From positions 1 through 64,000 of the forward strand of contig QJPH01000533.1 of the NCBI GenBank assembly GCA_003242955.1: a stretch of 64,000 nt of DNA, written 5' to 3'. The notes under the pieces are model-generated. The model saw nothing but the letters and a program-made list of their open reading frames with translations. It was not told the origin of the DNA and searched no databases. The position numbers and the translations under genes are program-made. Shown here piece after piece: positions 36,184 through 44,657 of the stretch. Each line of letters begins with the position of its first letter. Position 1 is the first letter of the stretch. The DNA comes from Candidatus Methylumidiphilus alinenensis (GTDB taxonomy: Bacteria > Pseudomonadota > Gammaproteobacteria > Methylococcales > Methylococcaceae).

Positions 36184-37054
36184 TCTCGCTTGGGATGCCA
36201 TCGTCGGCAACTTGATCCGCGACCGCAAGCAAAAGCCTCGCACCGCTGGGGTTACCATGGTCATCGACATCGGGATGGGCCTGGGTCAACTGCGTGACAT
36301 TCTCGAAATGGCAGACCATTGCGTGGACCATTGGAAGCTCGGCTTTGGCACCTCGGTATTTCTTACCAAGCAGATGTTGCAGTACAAACTGGCGCTACTG
36401 GCCGAGCACGGGGTATTGACTTTCCCCGGCGGCACCTTGCTGGAAGTCGCACTGCTTGAGCACCATTGCCGCGATTACATGAAGCATGCCAAGGCCCTTG
36501 GCTTCAGCGCGGTGGAAATCTCCGACGGCACCATTCCCATGCCCGCTTTCCGCCGTCGCAACATCATCCATTGCGCAGCGGATGCCGGTTTGATTCCCAT
36601 CACCGAAGTCGGCAAAAAAGACCCCAAGCAGCAACCCACGGCGGCGCAGATCGCCGGGCAAGCCTTGGAAGATTTGCAGCAAGGCGCACACTGGGTGGTG
36701 ATGGAAGGCCGCGAGTCAGGCCGGTCGGTGGGCATCTACGACCCCTGTGGCAAAATCAACGATAAAACCTTGTCCGAGATTAGCCGCATCATGGGTGATG
36801 CCGCAGACAGGCTGATCTGGGAGGCGCCGCTGAAAGACCAGCAGGCGTATTTGATCCAACGCTTCGGCACCAATGTCGGCCTGGGCAACATACCCCCCGA
36901 CCAAATTCTGGCATTGGAAGCCTTGCGTTGCCGGTTGCGCTTCGACACGCTGAACACCATCACCGAAGACATGCTGCGTTCCGGGGCTTGGAACCCCAAC
37001 CAAGTCGAGCCCAAGCCTGCGGACAAAGTAGCTGTCATCCATGTCAACAAATAG
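36176..37054 (+). CDS. Phosphosulfolactate synthase (coenzyme M biosynthesis)
   Basis: The product is a 292-residue ComA-family enzyme that adds sulfite to phosphoenolpyruvate to make phosphosulfolactate, the first step of coenzyme M synthesis. Hallmarks are TMVIDIGMGLGQLRDILEMA near the start, DHWKLGFGTSVFLTKQML, FPGGTLLEVA, a central VEISDGTIPMP and EVGKKDPKQQP, and the WVVMEGRESGR segment. The family occurs in methanogens and, for CoM, in the few bacteria using CoM for alkene metabolism (Xanthobacter Xcb cluster). The ATG at 36176 overlaps the preceding stop, and its own stop overlaps the next start by 14 bases. Its presence is the strongest evidence for bacterial CoM synthesis here, although some ComA homologues act in sulfolactate metabolism. 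Confidence 0.88.
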   Translation: MPDLAWDAIVGNLIRDRKQKPRTAGVTMVIDIGMGLGQLRDILEMADHCVDHWKLGFGTSVFLTKQMLQYKLALLAEHGVLTFPGGTLLEVALLEHHCRDYMKHAKALGFSAVEISDGTIPMPAFRRRNIIHCAADAGLIPITEVGKKDPKQQPTAAQIAGQALEDLQQGAHWVVMEGRESGRSVGIYDPCGKINDKTLSEISRIMGDAADRLIWEAPLKDQQAYLIQRFGTNVGLGNIPPDQILALEALRCRLRFDTLNTITEDMLRSGAWNPNQVEPKPADKVAVIHVNK

Positions 37055-38543
37055 CCGTCAAGACACTGTGCTGGAAGTGGGCGGGAGGTTGGCGCATGGC
37101 CCTTCCGACAAGCTCATCCAAACCGCGTTCAAGCAGGAACTCGACGACCAAGCGCCGTTGTTCGCCGCGATGGGTTGGGTGGACATCGCCCATACCTTAG
37201 TGCTGATCGATGCGGGCATCGTGCCTTCCGAACCGGGCAGGGAACTGCTTGCCGCACTATCAAAACTCCAAGACCACCCTGCCGATTTCATCCCCGACCC
37301 TGCCCTAGGCGACCTCTACACTAACCGCGAAGCCTGGCTGGCCGGACAAACCCAGGCCAGCACATGGCTAGGGGCCGGGCGGGCGCGGCGGGAGGCCACC
37401 ACCACCGCATTCCTGATGAAACTGCGCGAAAGCCTGCTCGGTTTGGCCCAGGCGCTGACGGCAGCAGGTTTGGCCTTCACCGACAGGGCGGAGGAATTGC
37501 GCACTGCCTTGATGCCCGACTACACCTATTTGTTAGCGGCACAACCGACCAGCTTCGGCCATTATCTGCTCGGCTTCGTCTACCCCATGCTGCGCGATTT
37601 GGAACGTATTCGGGCGTTATACGCGCGGGTCAACTTAAGCCCCGCTGGCTGTGGCAGCACTAATGGCTCACGTCTGCCGCAAGACAGGGAAAGGCTATGC
37701 GAACTGCTTGGTTTTGATGGGCTTGTGACTCATGCCCGTGATGCGATGTGGCAAGCGGATTTGCCTATCGAAGCGGCTGCAACGCTGACGGCTATCCTAG
37801 TCAACCTCGACCGCCTCGCCGAAGATCTGCAAATCTTTTCCACCGAAGAATTCGGCTTGGTCGAACTTGATGACTGTCACGCCCGCGCCAGCAAGATCAT
37901 GCCGCAGAAGAAAAACCCATTTGCCCTGACCCATGTGCGAGGCCTCGCCAACCGCATGATTGGCATTCTCGCCACCAGCGCGGCGTCGGGCCGCACATCC
38001 TCAGGCCAATCGGACAACCGTTTGGCGCCATATGGCATGATTCCCCGCGCCGTCGAGGACACGCAAGGCGCGGTGGAACTGATGGGCGAAGTCGCCAGCC
38101 TATTGTCATTTAACACTCAACGGGGACGGGCGCGGATGGACGATGGCAGCGCCCTCGCCACCGATCTCGCCGACGTTTTGGTTTTGAAATGCGGCCTAGA
38201 CTTCCGCCAAGCACATCGCCTCATCGGCTATCTAACCCGCCAGATGCTAAGCCAAGGTGGCTTAAATCGGCTTACGCCCGGTCAACTGGCGGAAGCGGCG
38301 GAACGGGTGCTAAGCCGAAAGCTGGAAATTTCCCTGTCGGCTTTGCAGAACGCCCTCGACCCAGATGCCGCCCTCGCAGCCCGAATCACGCAAGGGGGTG
38401 CCGCACCGGAGCCGATGGCAACCATGCTTGAAGAATGCGAGCAAGCTTTGATGGCGACGGAAAGATGGGTCAGCACTTGCAGTGCCAGGTTACGGATATC
38501 CGAGGAATCGCTGATACGGATGACAATCGAGTATTTGCGATGA
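37041..38543 (+). CDS. Aspartase/fumarase-superfamily lyase (argininosuccinate lyase-like), probable CoM biosynthesis enzyme
   Basis: The product is a 500-residue lyase. The superfamily signature is present as SKIMPQKKNPFALTHVRG, with the ANRMIG helix after it. An upstream CGSTNGSRLPQDR and the QPTSFGHYLLGF segment resemble argininosuccinate lyases. In bacterial CoM synthesis, members of this superfamily remove phosphate from phosphosulfolactate and act in the next steps (Partovi and Peters groups, Xanthobacter). The start overlaps phosphosulfolactate synthase by 14 bases, strongly tying the two. Arginine synthesis is unlikely given context, but cannot be excluded by sequence alone. It is separated from the second lyase gene by a toxin-antitoxin pair. 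Confidence 0.78.
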   Translation: MSTNSRQDTVLEVGGRLAHGPSDKLIQTAFKQELDDQAPLFAAMGWVDIAHTLVLIDAGIVPSEPGRELLAALSKLQDHPADFIPDPALGDLYTNREAWLAGQTQASTWLGAGRARREATTTAFLMKLRESLLGLAQALTAAGLAFTDRAEELRTALMPDYTYLLAAQPTSFGHYLLGFVYPMLRDLERIRALYARVNLSPAGCGSTNGSRLPQDRERLCELLGFDGLVTHARDAMWQADLPIEAAATLTAILVNLDRLAEDLQIFSTEEFGLVELDDCHARASKIMPQKKNPFALTHVRGLANRMIGILATSAASGRTSSGQSDNRLAPYGMIPRAVEDTQGAVELMGEVASLLSFNTQRGRARMDDGSALATDLADVLVLKCGLDFRQAHRLIGYLTRQMLSQGGLNRLTPGQLAEAAERVLSRKLEISLSALQNALDPDAALAARITQGGAAPEPMATMLEECEQALMATERWVSTCSARLRISEESLIRMTIEYLR

Positions 38544-38624
38544 CAGGATGCATTTGAGATGCGCGATTTGTCTACAGGGAATGTGCTACACTTTGTGCAT
38601 CCATTTTATCAGGGGTAACGACTG

Positions 38625-38975
38625 ATGCAACCTTTTGAGGTCTATACTGCGCGCGATCTGCGCAACCGCTCCGGCGAGTTGTTAAAACACGCAGCCGAAG
38701 GCAGTATCGGCATCATCACCAAACACGGCAAACCGTCAGTGTTGACGATCCCGTTCGATGCCCATTTGTTGCAACATGGCATCCACCGGGTATTGGCCCT
38801 GCATATGGTGCGCTCACGGCAATTGACATTGGCGCAGGCGGCCAAATTGGCGGAGATGGACTTGTCGTCTTTCATCGAGTTGCTGGGAGCCAGCGGCATA
38901 GACGCAGTCGATTACCCGCCCGAGGAACTTGGCCAAGAATTGGAGAGCGCACTTGCCGCCAGTGGTCATTGCTGA
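38625..38975 (+). CDS. Antitoxin: Phd/YefM-like plus UPF0175-like domains
   Basis: The product is a 116-residue protein. The first ~45 residues (TARDLRNRSGELLKHAAEGSIGIITKHGKP) are a Phd/YefM-type antitoxin fold. The last ~60 (MVRSRQLTLAQAAKLAEMDLSSFIELLGASGIDAVDYPPEELGQEL) match UPF0175 DNA-binding antitoxins, which usually stand alone. It overlaps the downstream PIN toxin gene. The leader at 38544-38624 would hold its promoter, so it is probably transcribed on its own and autoregulated. It is inserted between two CoM-pathway lyase genes. Confidence 0.75.
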   Translation: MQPFEVYTARDLRNRSGELLKHAAEGSIGIITKHGKPSVLTIPFDAHLLQHGIHRVLALHMVRSRQLTLAQAAKLAEMDLSSFIELLGASGIDAVDYPPEELGQELESALAASGHC

Positions 38976-39453
38976 TGCCAGCCCGCTGATTGGCCTGGCA
39001 AAGATCGGCAGGTTGGCTCTGCTGGGGCAGCTTTACCAAAGGGTACTGATTCCACCTGCCGTACATGCCGAATTGCAAGCCGGTAGCCAACGCCCTGGCG
39101 GCGTGGAGCTTTTACAGGCATTAGATGAAGGCTGGCTAACAGTCGCGGATTCGGCTGACATACCCGAAGCAGCCCGCGCCGAGCTTAAGCAGGTGCTGGA
39201 CGCCGGCGAGGCAGAGGCCATTGTCCTTGCGCTACATCTACCCGCCCGCCTGCTGTTGATTGACGAGCAGCGCGGCAGGGCGGTCGCACAACTTAAAGGA
39301 GTGCCAATTGCCGGGACGGGGGTAGTGCTGCTGGCAGCAAAACGCTTGGGCTACATTGAAAATGTCACGTCAGAACTCGAAGCCTTGCACCAATCGGGGT
39401 ATCGCCTTTCTGCGCGGCTGCGCCGAGAACTGGCGGCGATGGCGGGCGAATGA
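38953..39453 (+). CDS. PIN-domain toxin (DUF3368 family)
   Basis: The product is 166 residues from a TTG at 38953 (GGAG at -8); a GTG at 38962 or TTG at 38929 are alternatives. The PIN-fold signature is VVIADASPLIGLAKIG at the start, GEAEAIVLALHL in the centre (acidic Glu), and LLIDEQRGRAVAQ followed by GTGVVLLAAKRLGYI, which is characteristic of DUF3368 proteins. It should be a metal-dependent ribonuclease neutralised by the upstream antitoxin. The overlap with the antitoxin gene and the UPF0175 partner are typical of this toxin type. Confidence 0.82.
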   Translation: MPPVVIADASPLIGLAKIGRLALLGQLYQRVLIPPAVHAELQAGSQRPGGVELLQALDEGWLTVADSADIPEAARAELKQVLDAGEAEAIVLALHLPARLLLIDEQRGRAVAQLKGVPIAGTGVVLLAAKRLGYIENVTSELEALHQSGYRLSARLRRELAAMAGE

Positions 39454-39569
39454 ATAAGTGTGGGGTGGATTCAACCTTCCCACCACAAATGGTCCGGGAC
39501 TCATCACGAAACAGCAACACGGATTGATGAAGAACATCTTGAAAGTACAGAAATCGAGAAAACAATGCC

Positions 39570-40931
39570 ATGCCCGTCCACATCAGCGACTCCGCCATCT
39601 TTGGAAACTCCTGGGCCACACCCGAGTTACGGGTATTGTTCGACGATGCCGCGCTGGTCGCCGGTTGGATTGAAGTCATGGCCTTGCTGGCGCAGACACA
39701 GGCGGAGTTTGGCCTGATCCCGGCAGAATCGGCCCGGCAACTTGCGCAAGCATGCAATACCGTAATCCTGGACGAAGCATTTTTTGCCGAGGCGCGGGAG
39801 GATTTCGAGCGCACCAACCATTCCCTGCTCGGCCTGATCCGGGCATTGCAACGCCGTTGCCCCGGCGATAGCGGCGAGTGGCTGTGCTACGGGGCTACTG
39901 TGCAAGACATCACCGACACCCAAACGGCCCGGATATTAGTGAAGGTGCGCAGCGTTTTTCAAACCCAATTGAAAGGCGTTGCAGAGGTTTTATGCAATCT
40001 TGCCCGACTTTACCAGAATGCGCCAATGTGCGGGCGCACCCACGGCCAGCCAGGCTTGCCGATCACTTTCGGCTTCAAGGCCGCCGGTTGGCTGGATGAA
40101 ATGCAACGCCACCGACAACGTCTGGACGATTTGGGTACGCGCCTAGGTGTGGGCCAACTCGCTGGCGGTGTGGGCAGCCTATCTTCTTTAGGAGCCCGAG
40201 GGCTGGCATTGCAACAGCGTTTTTTGGACAGGCTTGATCTTTCCACCCCGGCCATTTCGTGGACCGCCTCGCGTGACCGCCTAGCCGAGTGGCTCAATCT
40301 GCTGGCACTCATCACCGCGACGGCGGATCGAATCGGGCATGAGGTCTACAATCTGCAACGGCCCGAAATCGGCGAACTCGGCGAGGGCTTAACGCCGGGG
40401 ACAGTCGGCAGCATCACCATGCCGCAGAAGCGAAACCCGGAAATCTCCGAGCATCTAGGCACCCTGGCCCGCCAAGTGCGCCATCAAGCCTCGCAAATGA
40501 TGGAAAATCTGGTGCATGACCACGAGCGCGACGGGCGTTCCTGGAAAGGTGAATGGGTCATCCTGCCCGCAGCCTGCCTCGCTACCGGCAAGGCACTGGC
40601 GCTGCTGCACGATCTGCTGGCCCACCTTGAGGTGAATGTGGGGCGCATGAGGGGCAATCTGCTGGCGACCAAGGGCTTTGTGCAAGCCGAAGCCTTGATG
40701 TTGGCCTTGGCCCCCAAGCTGGGCAAGCAAAGCGCCCATGCCTTGGTGCATGCCATCGCAATGGATGCCGCCGAACACTGTACCCCATTGTGTGAGGCGG
40801 TGCTGGCCGAACCGAAGATTCTTGCGGTTCTTGGAAGGGAAGAAATCGAACGGCTTTTCGACACGGGCCAAGCCACGGGCTACTGTGCAGAAATGGTGGA
40901 TCGTGTGCTGGGACAGGTGCATGCCTTATGA
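39570..40931 (+). CDS. Second aspartase/fumarase-superfamily lyase (adenylosuccinate lyase-like), probable CoM biosynthesis enzyme
   Basis: The product is a 453-residue lyase with the superfamily signature GSITMPQKRNPEISEHLG. GRTHGQPGLPITFGFKAAGW provides the upstream histidine motif, and GATVQDITDTQTA is the third conserved block, all similar to adenylosuccinate lyase and CMLE. Two such lyases in the same operon as phosphosulfolactate synthase fit the bacterial CoM route, in which phosphate elimination and decarboxylation convert phosphosulfolactate toward ethenesulfonate. Which lyase does which step cannot be told. The start ATG 39570 is chosen because the family begins soon after it. Its stop overlaps the GMC oxidoreductase start (ATGA). 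The PLP-type thiolation enzyme of the pathway is not in the window. Confidence 0.75.
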   Translation: MPVHISDSAIFGNSWATPELRVLFDDAALVAGWIEVMALLAQTQAEFGLIPAESARQLAQACNTVILDEAFFAEAREDFERTNHSLLGLIRALQRRCPGDSGEWLCYGATVQDITDTQTARILVKVRSVFQTQLKGVAEVLCNLARLYQNAPMCGRTHGQPGLPITFGFKAAGWLDEMQRHRQRLDDLGTRLGVGQLAGGVGSLSSLGARGLALQQRFLDRLDLSTPAISWTASRDRLAEWLNLLALITATADRIGHEVYNLQRPEIGELGEGLTPGTVGSITMPQKRNPEISEHLGTLARQVRHQASQMMENLVHDHERDGRSWKGEWVILPAACLATGKALALLHDLLAHLEVNVGRMRGNLLATKGFVQAEALMLALAPKLGKQSAHALVHAIAMDAAEHCTPLCEAVLAEPKILAVLGREEIERLFDTGQATGYCAEMVDRVLGQVHAL

Positions 40932-42514
40932 AATCCAATTTTGACTATATCATCATCGGCGCTGGCTCGGCGGGCTGTGTGTTGGCCAATCGGCTGAGTG
41001 TGGATCCGGCCTGTCGGATATTGTTGCTGGAAGCCGGTGGCGAGGGCGATACTTCCTTAATTCGGACGCCAGCATATTACGCACAACTGCAAGATGGCCC
41101 CTGTGATTGGGCTGACCGGACGGTTCCCCAAGCGTTTTTGGGCGGACGGCGTATCTTTGTACCGCAAGGCCGGACGCTGGGCGGATCAAGCGCCATCAAT
41201 TACATGATCTACATGCGCGGCAACCGGGGTGATTACGACCACTGGCAGCAAGCGGGAAACGAAGGTTGGGGTTACGACGAAATCTTGCCTTATTTTATCA
41301 AAGCCGAGAACAACCATAAATTTAAAGACAGCTACCACGGCACAGCAGGCCCGCTCTCCGTGGTCAGCCATCCGGCTGGCAATGCACTGGTGGAGCGTTA
41401 TTTTGCCGCCGCGCAAGAGGCTGGAATCCCGTTCAACACGGATTTCAATGGCGAAGCGCAAGAAGGCTGTGGACCGATGCAGGCCACGATGTCCAACCAT
41501 GCCCGGTGTAGTGCCGCCACGGCCTATCTGCATCCGGCGCGTTCACGGCCTAACTTGACTGTATTGACCCACTCCCATGCGACCCGGCTATTGTTTGGGG
41601 GAAACCGTGCCATTGGGGTGGAATACCTGCGCTTCGGGGTGACTGAACAGGCCCACGCCGCCAGCGAGGTCATTTTGTCGAGTGGGGCGTTGCGCTCGCC
41701 GCATCTGCTGCTGTTGTCCGGCATCGGGCCCAAGCTTGACCTTGAACGGCTAGGCATCGCCGTCCGTCAAAACCTCCCCGGTGTAGGCAAGAACCTGCAA
41801 GACCACCTTCATACCCGAGTGCGTTGCGAAATCACCCAGGCATTGACTTTCGCACCACTGTCGGCTGCGCTCAAAGCCGAGGCCGTGCGGCAATACGAGG
41901 CCGGGCAAGGCAGGGCATTGGCCTCGAATTTCCTTGAAGCCGGGGCGTTCGTGAAAAGCGATCCGCAGGAGGAATACCCCGGCTTGCAGCTATTTTTCCT
42001 GATGACACTATCCCCCGACTACCCCGAAGCAGGGCAGCCCAGCCGCCACGGGCTGACGTTCACAGCTTACATTAACAGGCCAGCCAGCAGGGGAACGGTT
42101 ACGCTGGCCTCTGCCGACCCCCTTGATAGGCCCATCATAGATTTCAATTATTTGAATAAACCTGAAGACTTGCACTGCTCCGTCGCCGGTGTGCGCTGGA
42201 ACCTCAAGATTATGTACTCTCATGCATTCGACGACATACGTGGGTTTGAAGTTGCCCCTGGAGTCGGCCTGCGTAGCGATACTGATCTTGAATCATTCGT
42301 GCGGCGAACAGCCTCGACCACTTGGCATCCGGCAGGCACCTGCAAGATGGGCAATGACGATCTGGCAGTTGTCAATTCCCACCTACAGGTACATGGCATT
42401 GAGGCTGTGCGTATCGTGGACGCGTCCATCATGCCAACCGTCGTCAGCGGCAACACCAATGCACCGACGACCATGATCGCCGAAAAAGCGGCAGATATAA
42501 TTCTGAATGGGTAG
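40928..42514 (+). CDS. GMC-family FAD oxidoreductase (alcohol/choline dehydrogenase-like)
   Basis: The product is 528 residues. The FAD dinucleotide-binding motif is YIIIGAGSAGCVLANRLS. The first GMC signature is GRTLGGSSAINYMIYMRGN, and the second is SSGALRSPHLLLLSGIGP. The catalytic His pair region is ASTTWHPAGTCKMG and TVVSGNTNAPTTMIAEKAAD. Such enzymes oxidise primary alcohols (AlkJ, choline) with a quinone or O2. It is translationally coupled to the CoM lyase gene and is the last gene of the operon. A plausible job is oxidation of 2-hydroxyethyl-CoM to the aldehyde, as an alternative to the SDR; the substrate is an inference from context only. Confidence 0.82.
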   Translation: MKSNFDYIIIGAGSAGCVLANRLSVDPACRILLLEAGGEGDTSLIRTPAYYAQLQDGPCDWADRTVPQAFLGGRRIFVPQGRTLGGSSAINYMIYMRGNRGDYDHWQQAGNEGWGYDEILPYFIKAENNHKFKDSYHGTAGPLSVVSHPAGNALVERYFAAAQEAGIPFNTDFNGEAQEGCGPMQATMSNHARCSAATAYLHPARSRPNLTVLTHSHATRLLFGGNRAIGVEYLRFGVTEQAHAASEVILSSGALRSPHLLLLSGIGPKLDLERLGIAVRQNLPGVGKNLQDHLHTRVRCEITQALTFAPLSAALKAEAVRQYEAGQGRALASNFLEAGAFVKSDPQEEYPGLQLFFLMTLSPDYPEAGQPSRHGLTFTAYINRPASRGTVTLASADPLDRPIIDFNYLNKPEDLHCSVAGVRWNLKIMYSHAFDDIRGFEVAPGVGLRSDTDLESFVRRTASTTWHPAGTCKMGNDDLAVVNSHLQVHGIEAVRIVDASIMPTVVSGNTNAPTTMIAEKAADIILNG

Positions 42515-42781
42515 CAACAGTTCAATTAGAGACAAGGAGGAGTTGTCTTGTATTAAGCTATGTAAAAGTAACATCGATAAGTGTATCACTGATAAATATT
42601 GCCCAACGCCAAGCCGCGCACGGCCAATGCCCTACGAACCCCGCAAAACGCCGCGCAGGAAGGGGTTGCGCCGGAATTGGGCAAAAGGCCGCTGTTACCT
42701 GTTTCCGCAGCAATCCTTACGGTCCACCAACCAAAGCCTGGCCACACCGTTTGCCAATTGAAGGGGGCAAGCCTGCGCGGT

Positions 42782-43345
42782 TTACGGGGTGACCGAGGCC
42801 AAGGGAGCGTCGGCGGGCGGTTCGTCACCCGTTTCGGCGGCGACGGCGGGAGCGGCTTCGGCCTGCGCGTTTTTCAACTTGCGCTTGAATAGGCCCTTCA
42901 GCTTGTCTGCGTCGAAATCCAGCAAGGTGCCGCCGGACTCGAAGTGCTGGATGAACACCTCGCCCGTGGCGTAGGTCACGGAGGCGGAGGAGACCGCGAT
43001 GCCGCCGCCGCCGGCCAGGGTACCCAGCACCGGCACGGCCTTGGCGAAGCTGGCCAGGCCCCTGGCCAGCAGGGTGGAGGATGCCCCGGACAGTAGCGAG
43101 GCAAGCAGCGAACGGGCGACGTTCTCTTTGAACGGCACATCGTAATGCTTGGCGAGGCTATGCACCAGCTTGACTTGCAGGACCATCAGGCCGACCAGAT
43201 CGATTAGCGGTACCGGCACCAGCGCGATGCTGGCCGAGGCCAGCACATAGTTCTGGGTCAGGCGGTGGGCGCGGGCCAGCCGCTCGGCGTGGGCGGTCGC
43301 GGTTAGCTTGTCTTCGAGCGAAATTTCGGATTCGGGCGTGGACAT
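42782..43345 (-). CDS. DUF697-family membrane-associated protein
   Basis: The product is a 187-residue protein. The hallmark YVLASASIALVPVPLIDLVGLMVLQVKLVHSLAKHYDVPF of DUF697 (YcjF-like, GTPase-associated) is present, and two hydrophobic hairpins (residues 32-55 and about 85-120) likely insert in the inner membrane. The C-terminal 45 residues are acidic and low complexity. It lies 174 bases downstream of the O-methyltransferase on the same strand, at the end of the peptide cluster, but probably is not a biosynthetic gene. Its function in the family is unknown. Confidence 0.75.
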   Translation of the reverse strand: MSTPESEISLEDKLTATAHAERLARAHRLTQNYVLASASIALVPVPLIDLVGLMVLQVKLVHSLAKHYDVPFKENVARSLLASLLSGASSTLLARGLASFAKAVPVLGTLAGGGGIAVSSASVTYATGEVFIQHFESGGTLLDFDADKLKGLFKRKLKNAQAEAAPAVAAETGDEPPADAPLASVTP

Positions 43346-43519
43346 AAGGTTTTCTCCAAGGTTTTGGTTTACGTCAAAAAGATCGTGTGTTTTCGGGGCG
43401 CATCATCGACGCGCAATCGCTCGCGCCAACTGCGGCGGCCCTGCCCCGTGCAGGCCGGTTTTAGGTTGCTCCTTAGCTTGGGTTGTGGCGCTTCGTGCGG
43501 ACAGTGTCCGCCCACAGCG

Positions 43520-44581
43520 CTAAACGGTTTCGACGGCATATTCCAGCAGTGACAGCCAAGGGCAGTTGACCAAGGCATGGGTCTTCCGATGCTCAAGGCC
43601 CGCCGTCTTGCCGAGTTGGCGCAGTTCGTCCACGCTTCGCTCCCGGCCGCCGCTGGTCATCAACATGAACAGATCCAGGTGGCTGACAGCCTGCAGGGCC
43701 TCGTCCGTCGCGGTGGAGGCGATCCGCTCGACCAGCAGCACCCGCCCACCCGGCCCGGCGGCCTCCGCGCAGCGCCGCAATAGGCTGGCGGCGCCCTCGT
43801 CGTCCCAGTTGTGGACGACGTTGGCGACCAGATAGGCGTCGCCGCTAGTGGGCAGCGCGTCCAGGAAACTTTGTTGCACAATCGCACACCGGTCGGCCAC
43901 GTCAGCCTGCGCGAAGAGGGCAGCCGCTTCGGTGGCGGGGCCGGGAAGGTCAACCAAGCTACCGCGCAAGTGCGGATGCTCGCGCAACAGGGCCGCCAGG
44001 GTACGCCCCACCCCCCCGCCCACGTCAATGACGTGCCGGACGGAAGACCAGTCGTAAGAACGAGCGATGGCGGCCCCAAACATTGCCGAATGCTGGTTCA
44101 TCTGCGCGTCGTAGCCCTCGCCAAAACCGGGCTCGGCGGTCATATTGTCCCAAAACGACAACCCGTGCAAGTGTTCCCAGGCCGGGCCGCCAGTGCGCAC
44201 CGCTTGCAGCAGGCCGTGGGCGCTTTGGTCCAGCCTGCTGAGAAACGGGTTGGTTTGGTCCAGGGTCGAGCGGATGCCGATGGGGTGGCCGTCCCGCAGG
44301 GCTTCGCCCATCTCCGTCACCTCGAAGCAGCCATCCGCCGTGGTGCGGAACAGTCCTAGCAGGGTCAGGTGGCGCATGAGCCGGCCGAGCCCGTCCGGGT
44401 GGGTTTCCGACCGGATCGCTAGTTCGCCGATGGTGTCGGCACCCTCGGCCACCAAGTCGGGCAGCCTGAAGGTGGCGGCGGCGCGCACGGCCCAAGGGTC
44501 GAGCAGCGAAGTTAGGCCAATCAGTTTCTGCACCGCCGCTGGACTGGTAACCGGGGGTTCGCGGGTTGGGCTGGAAGCCAT
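43520..44581 (-). CDS. SAM-dependent O-methyltransferase of the peptide cluster
   Basis: The product is a 353-residue methyltransferase of the hydroxyindole/acetylserotonin O-methyltransferase class. The N-terminal dimerisation helices (residues 15-110) are followed by the SAM site HVIDVGGGVGRTLAALL, LVDLPG, and the catalytic-region motif NVVHNWDDEGAASLLRRC, where the His after NVV is the usual general base. It is typical of tailoring enzymes of secondary metabolites. It lies 76 bases downstream of the P450, on the same strand as the NRPS. It would methylate a hydroxyl, perhaps one installed by the P450, on the NRPS product or an amino-acid precursor. Confidence 0.83.
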   Translation of the reverse strand: MASSPTREPPVTSPAAVQKLIGLTSLLDPWAVRAAATFRLPDLVAEGADTIGELAIRSETHPDGLGRLMRHLTLLGLFRTTADGCFEVTEMGEALRDGHPIGIRSTLDQTNPFLSRLDQSAHGLLQAVRTGGPAWEHLHGLSFWDNMTAEPGFGEGYDAQMNQHSAMFGAAIARSYDWSSVRHVIDVGGGVGRTLAALLREHPHLRGSLVDLPGPATEAAALFAQADVADRCAIVQQSFLDALPTSGDAYLVANVVHNWDDEGAASLLRRCAEAAGPGGRVLLVERIASTATDEALQAVSHLDLFMLMTSGGRERSVDELRQLGKTAGLEHRKTHALVNCPWLSLLEYAVETV

Positions 44582-44657
44582 GCGTTGATCTCCTTAAGAG
44601 GTTATGGGTTGGATTGCAAAGCCGCCGGGTGCGCGTTTGGCAGTGATCATACAAGTC

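Noticed and set aside
37041-38543. Argininosuccinate lyase for arginine synthesis
   Set aside because: The gene overlaps phosphosulfolactate synthase and sits in a CoM/epoxide operon; no arginine gene is near. Sequence alone does not exclude it.
42515-42781. Possible small genes between the GMC and DUF697 genes
   Set aside because: Frames of up to 97 codons overlap in several phases with no motif or ribosome site.
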